From assembly GCA_016786885.1 (NCBI GenBank), contig JAEUVO010000008.1, positions 1 to 64,000 of the forward strand: 64,000 nucleotides of DNA. The letters are read 5' to 3'. The translations under genes were made by a program, and so were the position numbers. Of the stretch, positions 1 to 8,138 are shown in pieces. The notes under the pieces are model-generated. The model ran no database searches and was not told the origin of the DNA. It worked only from the letters and a program-made list of their open reading frames with translations. The stretch comes from Chitinophagaceae bacterium. Lineage in GTDB: Bacteria; Bacteroidota; Bacteroidia; Chitinophagales; Chitinophagaceae. Each line of letters starts with the position of its first letter. Position 1 is the stretch's first letter.

Positions 1-431
1 CCGTACACATCCACCAGTATCTGGAAATTGTGTGCCTTCATAATACGGGCAATGCCTTCATAAAAACCAGCGCCGGCTTTAGCTGCTTTTGACTGTACGA
101 TCTGGTAATCGTAATTATTATCATAACATGCATTCCAGATAGCATTCCCAAAACCGGTAGTGATCTCGTATGTTTCTTCGATCACATTGGGAGCATATGT
201 TCCCGAACGGGCCCAATAGCCCATCCAATTTTGTGTAGTACCCCAGGGATTGGCAATGATAGTACCAGAAGCATGTAAGGCAGCCGGCAGTACTACATCA
301 TAAGATACCGTACTGTCTGTCGGGTTGTTGGTATTTTGATTAATGTTAAACTGGCTTTTACGGCATCCGGCAATGGCAACGATCAGCATTACCGCTGGAA
401 AAAGGCCAGTTAATATCTTATAGATTTTCAT
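1..431 (-). CDS. SusD/RagB-like outer-membrane lipoprotein (C-terminus outside window)
   Basis: Partial gene: the ATG is the complement of 429-431 and the reading frame stays open to the window edge. The product starts MKIYKILTGLFPAVMLIVAI and continues AGC, a lipobox giving a lipid-anchored cysteine near residue 23. The mature start has the Asn-rich NINQNTNNPTDS stretch typical of SusD-like proteins, and the segment with NAIWNACYDNNYDYQIV fits the SusD helical domain. SusD proteins cap SusC transporters on the cell surface and bind the incoming glycan or peptide. It starts 20 bases after the SusC gene and is surely cotranscribed with it. The substrate cannot be told from this fragment. Confidence 0.85.
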   Translation of the reverse strand, partial: MKIYKILTGLFPAVMLIVAIAGCRKSQFNINQNTNNPTDSTVSYDVVLPAALHASGTIIANPWGTTQNWMGYWARSGTYAPNVIEETYEITTGFGNAIWNACYDNNYDYQIVQSKAAKAGAGFYEGIARIMKAHNFQILVDVY

Positions 432-451
432 ATCTGAAATAGTTTAGCGGT

Positions 452-3400
452 TTATAACTGAATATTGACAGTAGCACCAAAAATTCTTGTAGGAGGTGTA
501 TTATCCAGGCCACTTACTCCCTGTGCATTACCGGTATTGTTTGAAAATTCAGGATCGGTCCATTCATTAGATTTTGGCAAGAACATGAACAGATTCCTTC
601 CGCTGAGTGTTACACTCATACCTTTGATTGTGTTTTTAGCAAATCCAAAGAAGCGGGCTGGAACATTATAACTTAAACTGACCTCTCTTATTTTCCAGAA
701 ATCTCCACTTACAAGGTAATTTGTATTAGCATTTGTATTTACTGTTTGTGACCAAAAGTTGTAACCACCACTCACCATATAAATGTTTGTGTTCTCTACG
801 TATTTAGAACCATCCCAGTAAGAAGAGTTGGGCATAATGAACGGCTGACGGGCATTCTGTCCGCTTCTTTTTGAAATACCGGAGAAGTCCATACCTGTTC
901 CCAATACTCCTGCCCATATTTGTGCTCCTGCACGATAATCAGCCACTGCACTGAACGTAAGATCTTTCCAGTTTACATTCAGGTTAAGACCAAGTAAATG
1001 TTTAGGCTGAGTTTGTCCAAATGGTTTAATTGTCGGATCAACAGTAGGATAACCTGTAGTAGCGTCCACAATAACACGACCCTGATCATCTCTTACATAA
1101 TCTGTCAACTGGAAAGTATAAGCCGGCTTACCCACAATTACAAAGTTCCCGTTACCAATACCCAGTTCATCTACTCCGTCAATGATCTTGGTCACTTCGT
1201 TGGCCTGGTAAGTATAGTTGGCTTTGAAATCAATTGATACATCGCGGATCTTCACCAGTGGTGTCAATCTAAGGTCAAATTCAAGACCTTTATTAGTGAA
1301 CGAAGCCGCATTCAATAATGCACTTGTAAAACCAGTTGCTCCTGAATATTGTACCTGTACGATCTGGTCTGTATTATCCTGTGAGTAAGCTGTAGCTTCA
1401 ATATTGATACGGTTTTTCAGGAAACCCAGTTCAATACCGATCTCATTATTCTTTACAAACTCTGGTGTGTACTTAGGAAGACGCAGAACGTTACCTGAAG
1501 TATAACCAACCAGTGTACCGTAAGGGAAGCCCCCACCCAAACCATATGTATTCTCAAGAGCCTGAACACCCAGGTTTACGTTACCGGTTTTGGAGATAGC
1601 TCCACGTACTTTGAAGTAAGAAATAAGCTTACTGCTTTTGATGGCAGGAATGGCTTCTGATAAAAGAACAGATGCACTTACACCGGGATAGAAAAAGCTG
1701 ATCGCACCAAAATCGTAATCATAATAGTAAGCCAACCGGCTGTTCATATCATAACTGGCTGTTGCTTCCAGGAAAGCCCAGTTATTATAGCCAACAGAGA
1801 GTTTTCCAAAATACCTTGCCAGCCTTGACTTAAAATTAGTTTCTGCTGCACCGGGCTCTCCTTTTCTTCCAATAATATTAAATAAGTCAGGAAAGGCAAG
1901 ATTATCACTGGCAACAGTAATGTTTTTTGTATTGTCTTCACGGAAAGACTGACCCAGCAATGCATTGAAATCAAAATTGCCAGCCTTTTTACGGATAGAG
2001 GCAAAGAACTCAGAATTGATGCGGCTTGCAGTCGCAGAGGCGTCCACTACTTCAGAAACGAGGTCACCGGCCTGGGCAATAGCTTTACCACTGGCCTTGG
2101 CAAACTCACCATAGGTTAATGCACCGGCCCTGTTTTTAGATGTGCCGTTTGAAACAGTAGCACCCAGGCGATAAGTGAACGTAAGCCAGTTGGTAGCTTT
2201 AAAGTTCAGTTCAAAATTTCCGAAGATATCTTCTGTTCTTCCCACATTCCTGAAATTGTCGATCATGAAATAGGGATTGGAATAGTAATCATTAAAGTAT
2301 CCATCCGGGCTGGCCCAGTAATTATTTCTCCAATCGTTAAATCTTGTGATCGGAATTTGCTGCGGTGTGTTTATAAGATTCCAGTAGACAGTAAAATCAC
2401 GGCCATTACCAAAATTTGAACCTGATGTGACATCAAAATTTCCTTTAGTATAGTTGATACTGTACGAAGCTTTGAACCTGTTGTATTCCTTATTTGCAGC
2501 CATGTGAACAGAAATCCTGCGGTTAACATCTTTTGGCATGATACCCTGGATCAATACATTTTGAGCACTCAGGTAAAAATCACCGGTAGAGAATGAAACA
2601 TCTGTCTGGTTAGTAATACCTGTATTCCAGAATTTTCTTTTTTCTTCAGGTCTTGCCATATATTCCACCATATACTTTTCACCATTGGGACCATCACGAC
2701 CGATCTGGCGCATGGAACCATCAAACTCATCACCATAGCACTGGTTCTCTACTGGATCATATACACCGTAACCAAACTGATCAACGGATGAACCGGATCC
2801 AAACTGTGTTTGCATCTCGGGCATGAATGAAACTCTTTCAATTTGCACAGTATGACCCACACTTACCTGTGGTTTTGTTCTGCTGCCCTTTTTGGTTGTA
2901 ACCACCAATGCACCGTTAGCACCATCAGGACCGTAGACCGCTGTGGCGGATGCCGACTTCAAAATCGTTACATCCACGATATCGTTTGGATTAATAGAAT
3001 TTAAATATCCCAATGCAATGGGCACACCATCCAAAATCAGCATCGGCTGGTTGTTACCAGTCAGTGAACGGATACCACGAAGTGTAAGCCTTGTATCAGC
3101 AAATACGCCGTTGTTAACTGTTTGTACATTCAGGCCAGAAACTTTTCCCGTCAACCCGTTCTGAAGATTGACCGCTTTTGCCTGTGTAAGCTCTGTCGAT
3201 TTAACCTTGGATACAGCATATCCCAACTCTTTGGGCTGGCGGGTTTGTCCTAATGCAGTGACGACTACTTCCGTTCCGGCGATCACTGTACGTTTCACCT
3301 GTATAGTAATGGTATTTCCGGCGCCAACTGTGGTCTCAGTTGCTTCGAGACCTGCCCCGGATACAATTAGTATATCACCTGTTTTTGCGGAGATGCGGAA

Positions 3401-3574
3401 CTGCCCGTTGTTATCTGCAGCGATACCTGTCCGGGTTCCTTTTAGTTTTACAGAGGCTCCGGGTAATGGTTCACCTCTTTCGTCTGTTATGGTGCCGGAT
3501 ATTACCCGGTTCTGCCCGGCTACTATTGTAACAAGCAACAGCAGCATGGTAAGCAGTGATAAAATTTTTCTCAT
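452..3574 (-). CDS. SusC/RagA-like TonB-dependent outer-membrane transporter
   Basis: 1040 residues, normal for SusC. A signal peptide (MRKILSLLTMLLLLVTIVAG) is followed by a carboxypeptidase-regulatory-like domain (about 22-95: ISGTITDERGEPLPGASV), a TonB plug (about 105-230, with the LRGIRSLTGNNQPMLILDGV segment and TAVYGPDGANGALVVTTKKG) and a 22-strand barrel ending in an aromatic-poor TVNIQL. It imports a ligand captured by the SusD partner just downstream. No carbohydrate enzymes lie next to it in the window, so the substrate is unknown. A LytTR response regulator and its kinase lie upstream on the same strand after a gap of about 260 bases and might control it, but no binding site was identified. 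Confidence 0.95.
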   Translation of the reverse strand: MRKILSLLTMLLLLVTIVAGQNRVISGTITDERGEPLPGASVKLKGTRTGIAADNNGQFRISAKTGDILIVSGAGLEATETTVGAGNTITIQVKRTVIAGTEVVVTALGQTRQPKELGYAVSKVKSTELTQAKAVNLQNGLTGKVSGLNVQTVNNGVFADTRLTLRGIRSLTGNNQPMLILDGVPIALGYLNSINPNDIVDVTILKSASATAVYGPDGANGALVVTTKKGSRTKPQVSVGHTVQIERVSFMPEMQTQFGSGSSVDQFGYGVYDPVENQCYGDEFDGSMRQIGRDGPNGEKYMVEYMARPEEKRKFWNTGITNQTDVSFSTGDFYLSAQNVLIQGIMPKDVNRRISVHMAANKEYNRFKASYSINYTKGNFDVTSGSNFGNGRDFTVYWNLINTPQQIPITRFNDWRNNYWASPDGYFNDYYSNPYFMIDNFRNVGRTEDIFGNFELNFKATNWLTFTYRLGATVSNGTSKNRAGALTYGEFAKASGKAIAQAGDLVSEVVDASATASRINSEFFASIRKKAGNFDFNALLGQSFREDNTKNITVASDNLAFPDLFNIIGRKGEPGAAETNFKSRLARYFGKLSVGYNNWAFLEATASYDMNSRLAYYYDYDFGAISFFYPGVSASVLLSEAIPAIKSSKLISYFKVRGAISKTGNVNLGVQALENTYGLGGGFPYGTLVGYTSGNVLRLPKYTPEFVKNNEIGIELGFLKNRINIEATAYSQDNTDQIVQVQYSGATGFTSALLNAASFTNKGLEFDLRLTPLVKIRDVSIDFKANYTYQANEVTKIIDGVDELGIGNGNFVIVGKPAYTFQLTDYVRDDQGRVIVDATTGYPTVDPTIKPFGQTQPKHLLGLNLNVNWKDLTFSAVADYRAGAQIWAGVLGTGMDFSGISKRSGQNARQPFIMPNSSYWDGSKYVENTNIYMVSGGYNFWSQTVNTNANTNYLVSGDFWKIREVSLSYNVPARFFGFAKNTIKGMSVTLSGRNLFMFLPKSNEWTDPEFSNNTGNAQGVSGLDNTPPTRIFGATVNIQL

Positions 3575-3834
3575 GTCGTTTAGCTTTTTGTTAAATAAAA
3601 TCCTGTGACGGAGTAATGTTCACAAGGACAGAGAAGTGAAATTATTTTTATGCTGCTGCACAACTATGCCTATTCAACGAACAACACTGCATCGTCAATA
3701 AAGGAGAGATAAGACCGCTAAAAAGAATTAATAAGCCGGTAACAGTATTTGATAGGAAGAAACCTGTTGTTGATAGCTGTCATTACCTGATACAATAAGG
3801 AAATAAGATTACACAATAAGACTTATGGAAGAGA

Positions 3835-4548
3835 TCAGTTGCCCGCAGTACCCAATACCGATTGAACCAGTTCCTTATAGCTTCTTCCTACCGGAATTTG
3901 CTTGCCGTCTATTTCCACATCCGTGGCTGTAAAAGCTTCAATTTTATCTTTTGCCACAATAAAAGAGCGGTGTACCCGGATAAAATTATTTTTTTCCAGC
4001 ATTTCTTCTATCTGGCCCAACTGGAACTTGGTGAGAATTGATTTTGCTTTGGTAACGATACGTATATATTCTTTGAGGCTTTCAATATAGAGTATCTCGT
4101 CAAGGAATACTTTTACTTTTTTCTTGCTTACGTTGAAAAACAAATAACTCCTTTCGGCAGGCACCGGAGCTGATACGATCGTTTCACCGGAAGAAAGCTG
4201 CCTCAGCTTGTTTACGGCTGTAAGAAACCTTGCAAACTCCACCGGCTTCAGCAAATAATCCACTACATTATATTCATAGCCCTGCAGTGCATATTCATGA
4301 TACGCTGAAGTAATGATAATATGCGGAGGATGTTTCAATGTTTTTATAAAGTCGAGTCCTTTTAGCTTGGGCAAATGAATATCAAGGAATATGAGGTCTA
4401 TTTTTTCCTGCTGCAATAATTCCATAGCATAAATAGCATCCGGGCAAACTGCCTTTAAGGAGAGAAAAGGAACCTGCCGCACATAGTCCTGCAATACTTC
4501 TGCCGCCAAGGGCTCATCTTCCACTATCAGGCATTTATATTGTTGCAT
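3835..4548 (-). CDS. LytTR-family response regulator
   Basis: 237 residues with an N-terminal receiver domain (acid pair in VEDEP near residues 10-12, phosphoacceptor Asp56 in LIFLDIHLP, the TSAYHEYA segment and the VDYLLKP lysine) and a C-terminal LytTR DNA-binding domain (about 130-230, with FFNVSKKKVKVFLDEILYIE and the FIRVHRSFIV motif typical of this fold). It is a transcription regulator phosphorylated by the histidine kinase encoded immediately upstream; the two genes overlap by 14 bases, so they form one translational unit. In Bacteroidota such pairs often regulate neighbouring membrane or transport genes. The target here is unknown. Confidence 0.95.
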   Translation of the reverse strand: MQQYKCLIVEDEPLAAEVLQDYVRQVPFLSLKAVCPDAIYAMELLQQEKIDLIFLDIHLPKLKGLDFIKTLKHPPHIIITSAYHEYALQGYEYNVVDYLLKPVEFARFLTAVNKLRQLSSGETIVSAPVPAERSYLFFNVSKKKVKVFLDEILYIESLKEYIRIVTKAKSILTKFQLGQIEEMLEKNNFIRVHRSFIVAKDKIEAFTATDVEIDGKQIPVGRSYKELVQSVLGTAGN

Positions 4549-5596
4549 GGTTCAATAAATTTATTGTCAATAAAATTTTGAAACTGTTCCTTTCATTTTC
4601 TACTGCCAGCGTATGTTCGGGATACATCAGCTCCAGTTGGCGGCGAACATTCTTCAGCCCGATATTTTCCCTGATCTCTGTAGCGCCATTCTCATCTTTG
4701 GAGTTCTCTACTGTAAACACCAGTTGTCCCTGCTTTAACTGCACATTGATATGAACAAAAGAATCAAAACGGGACTCACTGGCTCCATGTTTAAAAGCAT
4801 TGTCCACAAAAGGCAGCAGTATAAGCGGGGCTATTGGCTGCGCTTCATTATCCACTGATTTGGTGAACAAAATAGTAAGCCGGTCACTGTAGCGGATCTT
4901 TTCTAATTCCAGGTAATCATTCAATACCCGCAGTTCATCTGCAATGGTGATAGTATTGCTGCCTGATTCGTAGAGCATAAAACGGAGCAGCTTGGAAAGC
5001 CTCATCACCACATCTGCCGTATCTTCTGATCTCTTTCTTGCCAGTGCATAAATATTATTCAGTGTATTAAAAAGAAAATGAGGATTCATCTGGGTACGGA
5101 GAAACTTCAGCTCCGATTCCAGTTTATCTTTTACCAGTTGCTTTTCATTTTCCTTCGCTGCCTGTGACAACCGGTATTGTTTTACAGCCACCACCACTCC
5201 CACAATAAATACAAGATCAAGGAAAGAAGAAGTGATACGGTCAAGTGTGAAAAGGAACTGCGGGCCGGTCTTTTCGTGATACATATAAGGAAGTATCAGG
5301 TAAATGACCAGTAACCGGTAAATGGCGATGGCCACAGCAAAAGCTATCACCGATATGGATAATGACACAAACGCATTCCTGATCTTAACCGACAGATTGT
5401 TGAGCAGGTATACAATAAAATAGCTCAGTGGAATTTTGACAATACAGAGTGTAGCTTCTCCATAAAGTGCCATCAACCACCTGTCAAAAGGAGGCACGGA
5501 TGCATAGGAAGAGCTGATCCATGCAAATTCCAGGTATGACTCAAAAAGGATATAAGCTATCCAGAAAATGATATGCAGTCTCAGCCGGTAGTTCAT
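4535..5596 (-). CDS. LytS/YpdA-type sensor histidine kinase
   Basis: About 353 residues from the ATG at 5596; an upstream TTG at 5614 is in frame but less likely. Four hydrophobic segments (roughly residues 5-25, 50-68, 80-105 and 125-142) form a membrane module, followed by a linker and a His_kinase domain with the LRTQMNPHFLFNTLNN motif (phosphoacceptor His near residue 173), then a HATPase domain with the PLILLPFVDNAFKHG N-box and a GLKNVRRQLELMY G-box. No periplasmic sensor domain is visible, so the signal is probably sensed within the membrane. It overlaps the response regulator gene and is its cognate partner. Confidence 0.93.
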   Translation of the reverse strand: MNYRLRLHIIFWIAYILFESYLEFAWISSSYASVPPFDRWLMALYGEATLCIVKIPLSYFIVYLLNNLSVKIRNAFVSLSISVIAFAVAIAIYRLLVIYLILPYMYHEKTGPQFLFTLDRITSSFLDLVFIVGVVVAVKQYRLSQAAKENEKQLVKDKLESELKFLRTQMNPHFLFNTLNNIYALARKRSEDTADVVMRLSKLLRFMLYESGSNTITIADELRVLNDYLELEKIRYSDRLTILFTKSVDNEAQPIAPLILLPFVDNAFKHGASESRFDSFVHINVQLKQGQLVFTVENSKDENGATEIRENIGLKNVRRQLELMYPEHTLAVENERNSFKILLTINLLNHATI

Positions 5597-5821
5597 CCCG
5601 GCAAAAATCAACAAAAGTCATGGATTCACCGAGTATAATCATGAATAACCGTTTTCCTTGCCCGAAATACACAGCACAGTAAATGAATGAAGTGTACCAA
5701 CCCCGTTTTTTGCGTTGTTTCACTCTGCATGGGCAGCTGCATACATTTATACCCCGGCGAAGGCTGTTGGTTGAATTTTCATGCAGCAGCTGCAGTTGGC
5801 TTTTATATTGTATTTAAAAAA

Positions 5822-6223
5822 ATGAAACCAACTGCTTATATAACAAGTGACAGGGCCATACAAGTACTTCGTATCTGCATTGCTCTTTTTATGATGGCGC
5901 ATGGCATTACCCGCCTCAGCATAAACGGGCCGGTTGACTTTGGCACCTTTCTGTCATCCAAAGGGTTTCCGCTGGGGGTACCTCTTGCCTGGGGCATTAC
6001 CATATTGGAGATCGTATGTGGTCTGTTACTGGTAGCAGGAAAATGGCAGCGCCTGGCAGCTTTGTTTTTCATGCTTGAACTACTGATGGGCATTATACTG
6101 GTGCATTTTAAAAACGGCTGGTTTGTAGTAGGCCTTACCGAGGGAGGGATAGAATACAGTGTGCTGCTGATTATATGTTTTCTGCTTGTTTTTTTTACAG
6201 CTGCTCAACAAAGGGAAAGTTAG
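5822..6223 (+). CDS. DoxX-like small integral membrane protein
   Basis: 133 residues from the ATG at 5822. The frame is open upstream to 5687, but the extra N-terminus (a Cys-rich, low-complexity run) does not resemble the family. Four hydrophobic helices are visible: IALFMMAHGITRL, WGITILEIVCGLLLVAG, AALFFMLELLMGIILVHF and YSVLLIICFLLVFFTAA. The RxxxALFMMAHG start and the middle GxxLxxG helix match DoxX-like proteins, which are poorly characterised and tied in places to redox or quinone functions. It is divergent from the two-component pair. The exact role is unknown. Confidence 0.75.
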   Translation: MKPTAYITSDRAIQVLRICIALFMMAHGITRLSINGPVDFGTFLSSKGFPLGVPLAWGITILEIVCGLLLVAGKWQRLAALFFMLELLMGIILVHFKNGWFVVGLTEGGIEYSVLLIICFLLVFFTAAQQRES

Positions 6224-6355
6224 GGGGTACAACTTATACTTCGTATAGTGAAGACATCGAGTGCCACAGTCCAAAGTCATCTCGCCTAGGCTATCTTACA
6301 CATCGCCTACGAAATGCAATGATTAGATACTCGTCACGGAAAAATATGCTACCTT

Positions 6356-6652
6356 TTAAGGCAACCCAAGGATTCTTTCACATTGATTGTAAAAATAATT
6401 AGATACTTCTTTTATCGCTTCTTCTGATGTTTTATTATTTCTTAGCCTTTCCTCTTGCCAACTAATAAACAAAGGGATAAACCAAAGCAGGGATAACAGT
6501 CGTTTATCCCTAAAATCAATTTCTTCTTCGGATACGTTATCAAAATATGATTTTAGTTCTTCGAATTCATATCTGTTAATAAAACCATATCTTAAATTAT
6601 AGAAAAACCCATCTTCCCATGCTTTTTCAAGAGCGGATTTTAATTTATCCAT
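6356..6652 (-). CDS. Hypothetical acidic protein, possible orphan toxin-immunity protein
   Basis: 98 residues, acidic, starting MDKLKSALEKAWEDGFFYNL, predicted to be helical, with no signal peptide and no recognised family. It begins 4 bases after a short open stretch (6656-6790) that reads like the tail of a polymorphic toxin. In such systems the immunity gene follows the toxin tail directly, so an orphan immunity protein left after loss of the toxin is a reasonable guess. That is inference from position and size only. Confidence 0.55.
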   Translation of the reverse strand: MDKLKSALEKAWEDGFFYNLRYGFINRYEFEELKSYFDNVSEEEIDFRDKRLLSLLWFIPLFISWQEERLRNNKTSEEAIKEVSNYFYNQCERILGLP

Positions 6653-6655
6653 AAA

Positions 6656-6790
6656 GTATTATTGAATTTTTTTAATTGCTTTGGCTGGCACATTCCCTTG
6701 AATCAGAACTTCTTTATCTTTTCGGTCCTTGCAGGTCTTCCAAACCAGTAAGCGGCCTTTGTTGTGTGCAGCTTCTATGCTGTTCAAAAA
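6656..6790 (-). pseudogene. Probable remnant of a toxin C-terminus
   Basis: On the minus strand an in-frame stretch reads LLVIFLNSIEAAHNKGRLLV, then WKT, a basic segment CKDRKDK and EVLIQGNVPAKAIKKIQ before a stop. It has no start codon and a stop immediately upstream, so it is only the end of a longer gene. The final segment (VLIQGNVPAKAIKKI) resembles the C-terminal strand and helix of secreted toxin domains in Rhs and polymorphic toxins, by eye only. It sits directly before the small acidic gene at 6356-6652, as a toxin would before its immunity gene. Confidence 0.4.
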
Positions 6791-6859
6791 AATCACCAAA
6801 AGTTAAAAAATTTATTTCTTAATTCAGCTGTTTCTAATCGTTATTAAATTCAATCAATA

Positions 6860-7123
6860 TTAAATTAAGACAAATAAAAGCCCCGTAAAGAATAGAAGCC
6901 AAAACACTGCGATACAAAAATTTGCTTTCTTTATTAATTTTCTTTCATATCGGCTAGTGGGTGATTTAATTATCGGAAAGATAACTCCGCCTCCATAAGT
7001 GCCTCCCAGAATATTACCAAAAATCGTATCCCTTCTATCTTTTTTATTCTCCAATTTTAAAGAGTAATAAATTTTCATAATTAAAAAAGGGATACTTGCC
7101 AGAATTATTATTTTAATGTGCAT
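6860..7123 (-). CDS. Hypothetical small membrane protein
   Basis: 87 residues with an N-terminal hydrophobic helix (IKIIILASIPFLIMKIYYSL), a central Gly-rich segment (GNILGGTYGGGVIFPII) and a C-terminal helix (FCIAVFWLLFFTGLLFVLI). It has the layout of small two-helix membrane proteins often found as accessory or immunity genes. It lies between the toxin-tail remnant and the tRNA-Ala remnant. No family is recognised; translation is plausible from its ATG and membrane pattern. Confidence 0.5.
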   Translation of the reverse strand: MHIKIIILASIPFLIMKIYYSLKLENKKDRRDTIFGNILGGTYGGGVIFPIIKSPTSRYERKLIKKANFCIAVFWLLFFTGLLFVLI

Positions 7124-7351
7124 TGCTTAGAATTTTTTTTCATCCCGGCGCCTCCTCCCGGCTCTGGTGGTAGAAATGCCGAGCAGTTCCGGTTGTTCTG
7201 GATATTCAGTAATTAATAGAACCATAACTATAAGAACTAAGATAAAGTTTTCCTGTGGCTCCTGCTGTTGTCACTTGTCTGAACTGCCACAACTTCACAC
7301 AAGACACGACAGTGGCACATCGTTTTTTCATAAGACTAAGTAAGCCTGAAA

Positions 7352-7379
7352 TAAAAAAGGCTCTGTGTTACAGAACCTT
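7352..7379 (-). terminator. Intrinsic terminator downstream of the old tRNA-Ala 3' end
   Basis: On the minus strand the sequence reads AAGGTTCTGT-AAC-ACAGAGCCTT followed by a T run, a stem of about ten pairs with one mismatch. It lies just 3' of the 24-base tRNA-Ala fragment (7381-7404), so it probably was the native terminator of the tRNA-Ala gene before elements inserted into the tRNA. Confidence 0.7.
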
Positions 7380-7380
7380 C

Positions 7381-7404
7381 AGTGGAGGTTACCGGAGTCG
7401 AACC
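7381..7404 (-). repeat. Remnant of the tRNA-Ala 3' end (third copy)
   Basis: This 24-base piece equals the last part of tRNA-Ala (T-arm and acceptor strand). With its flank (7377-7404) it matches 34152-34179 over 28 bases. It diverges after GAACC. Because it sits next to the terminator, it is probably the original chromosomal end of the tRNA gene, now separated from the rest by two insertions. Confidence 0.85.
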
Positions 7405-7409
7405 TTTAT

Positions 7410-7433
7410 CAGCCGGAGCTTTAGCGTAGGCTG
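7410..7433. repeat. Left inverted terminal hairpin of the GIY-YIG cassette
   Basis: CAGCC and GGCTG (7410-7414 and 7429-7433) pair around a 14-base loop that contains AGCTTTAGCG. The whole 24 bases match the reverse complement of 7698-7721 at 19 positions. It begins six bases downstream of the tRNA remnant and ends five bases before the nuclease stop codon. Confidence 0.7.
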
Positions 7434-7438
7434 AGGTC

Positions 7439-7675
7439 TTACAAAAAATGCTTTTTCATAAAAGCCCTTCCGGAACCTGATTTCAAATACTTTTCAAAAT
7501 CGTACGCCTTTTGCTGATTGGTGAAAACAGTATAACTAACTAAAGTTACAGGGAGTAAGTGCCTGGTAGATTCAACCCATCCCTTTTGATGGCGTTCTAA
7601 CCGGTCTTCAATGTTATTGGTACACCCCTTGTAATACTCCCCGTTGTTGCACAGTAAAATATAAACGTACCACAT
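7439..7675 (-). CDS. Short GIY-YIG domain endonuclease
   Basis: 79 residues from the ATG at 7675 (MWYVYILLCNNGEYYKGCTN); an in-frame TTG at 7687 would add four residues. The single-domain GIY-YIG fold is visible: the YVYIL and YYKGCT strands carry the family tyrosines, followed by RLERH with the catalytic Arg and His region, and the metal-binding Glu in YDFEKYLKSGSG. These UPF0213-like proteins are DNA nucleases of unclear cellular role. The gene is bracketed by hairpins and by two copies of the tRNA-Ala 3' end, which suggests it is the cargo or the engine of a tRNA-targeting mini-element. Confidence 0.9.
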   Translation of the reverse strand: MWYVYILLCNNGEYYKGCTNNIEDRLERHQKGWVESTRHLLPVTLVSYTVFTNQQKAYDFEKYLKSGSGRAFMKKHFL

Positions 7676-7697
7676 AAAAAATTTCAAAAAAAGAAAA

Positions 7698-7721
7698 CCG
7701 CCTTCGCTAAAGCTTTGGCGG
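7698..7721. repeat. Right inverted terminal hairpin of the GIY-YIG cassette
   Basis: CCGCC and GGCGG pair around a 14-base loop TTCGCTAAAGCTTT. It is an inverted, imperfect copy of 7410-7433. It lies between the nuclease start codon and the 50-base tRNA repeat. Confidence 0.7.
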
Positions 7722-7725
7722 TTAA

Positions 7726-7775
7726 AGTGGAGGTTACCGGAGTCGAACCGGTGACCTTTTGCATGCCATGCAAAC
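7726..7775 (-). repeat. Island left attachment site: 50-bp copy of the tRNA-Ala 3' half
   Basis: It is identical to 34156-34205 over 50 bases, covering the tRNA from the 5' side of the anticodon stem to its 3' end plus two bases. Identity stops at CAAAC/TAGTA. Such duplications of a tRNA 3' end mark the distal end of an element integrated by a tyrosine recombinase. Confidence 0.92.
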
Positions 7776-8138
7776 TAGTAAAATTTACCAACCCCTTTAC
7801 CAGCCTGCATTTCAACACCTCCCCTATTTCAAAAAGATAACTTTTGTACCCATTCCGTACCCAAAATTGTTTACAAAGTAAATTTCGGTTATCATCTTTA
7901 CACATTAAAATCTGCTTATCTACTGGTTTTAACGGCTATTTGCAAAGCCGCTTCGTTGCAAACTAACCACAACCTTTCATCATTTTATTAGTTATGGAAT
8001 ACTATGGATAACCGGGAATCTCCTTCTTAATAATGATAATTCCTATACCCCTTTACGGTAAAAAATAGCCATTGTTAATTATAAATCAATGACTTTGAAA
8101 ATCTGATTTATGGTAGGTGATAAATGGCCTATTGCCCC
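7776..8138. other. Gene-free left end of the island
   Basis: About 360 AT-rich bases with no supported gene. It holds the 19-base repeat at 7846-7864 and, after the last gene of the Rhs operon, an inverted repeat ATAAATCA/TGATTTAT (8081-8088 and 8104-8111) that may act as a weak terminator. Confidence 0.6.
7846..7864 (+). repeat. Terminal repeat, possible integrase arm site (left)
   Basis: GTACCCATTCCGTACCCAA matches 34081-34099 with one difference, in the same orientation, 70 bases inside the left attachment repeat. It contains two GTACCCA units, as expected for paired arm-type recombinase binding sites. Confidence 0.55.

Larger units (their letters stand above)
7382..7775 (-). mobile_element. 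Putative GIY-YIG mini-element flanked by tRNA-Ala 3' ends
   Basis: Order on the minus strand: 50 bases of tRNA-Ala 3' end (7775-7726), a 24-base hairpin (7721-7698), a GIY-YIG nuclease gene, a second 24-base hairpin (7433-7410) that is an inverted copy of the first with 19 of 24 identities, then another tRNA-Ala 3' end (7404-7382). Direct repeats of the target outside, inverted repeats inside and one nuclease gene is the layout of a very small mobile element. The mobility itself is inferred. Confidence 0.5.

Noticed and set aside
3575..5614. LytTR/kinase pair as regulator of the pectin locus
   Set aside because: It is 30 kb away on the other side of the island, and the pectin locus has its own LacI regulator with sites.
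7684..7905. Open frame reading through the tRNA-Ala fragment into the GIY-YIG upstream region
   Set aside because: It translates the tRNA 3' half and hairpin; no protein family features.
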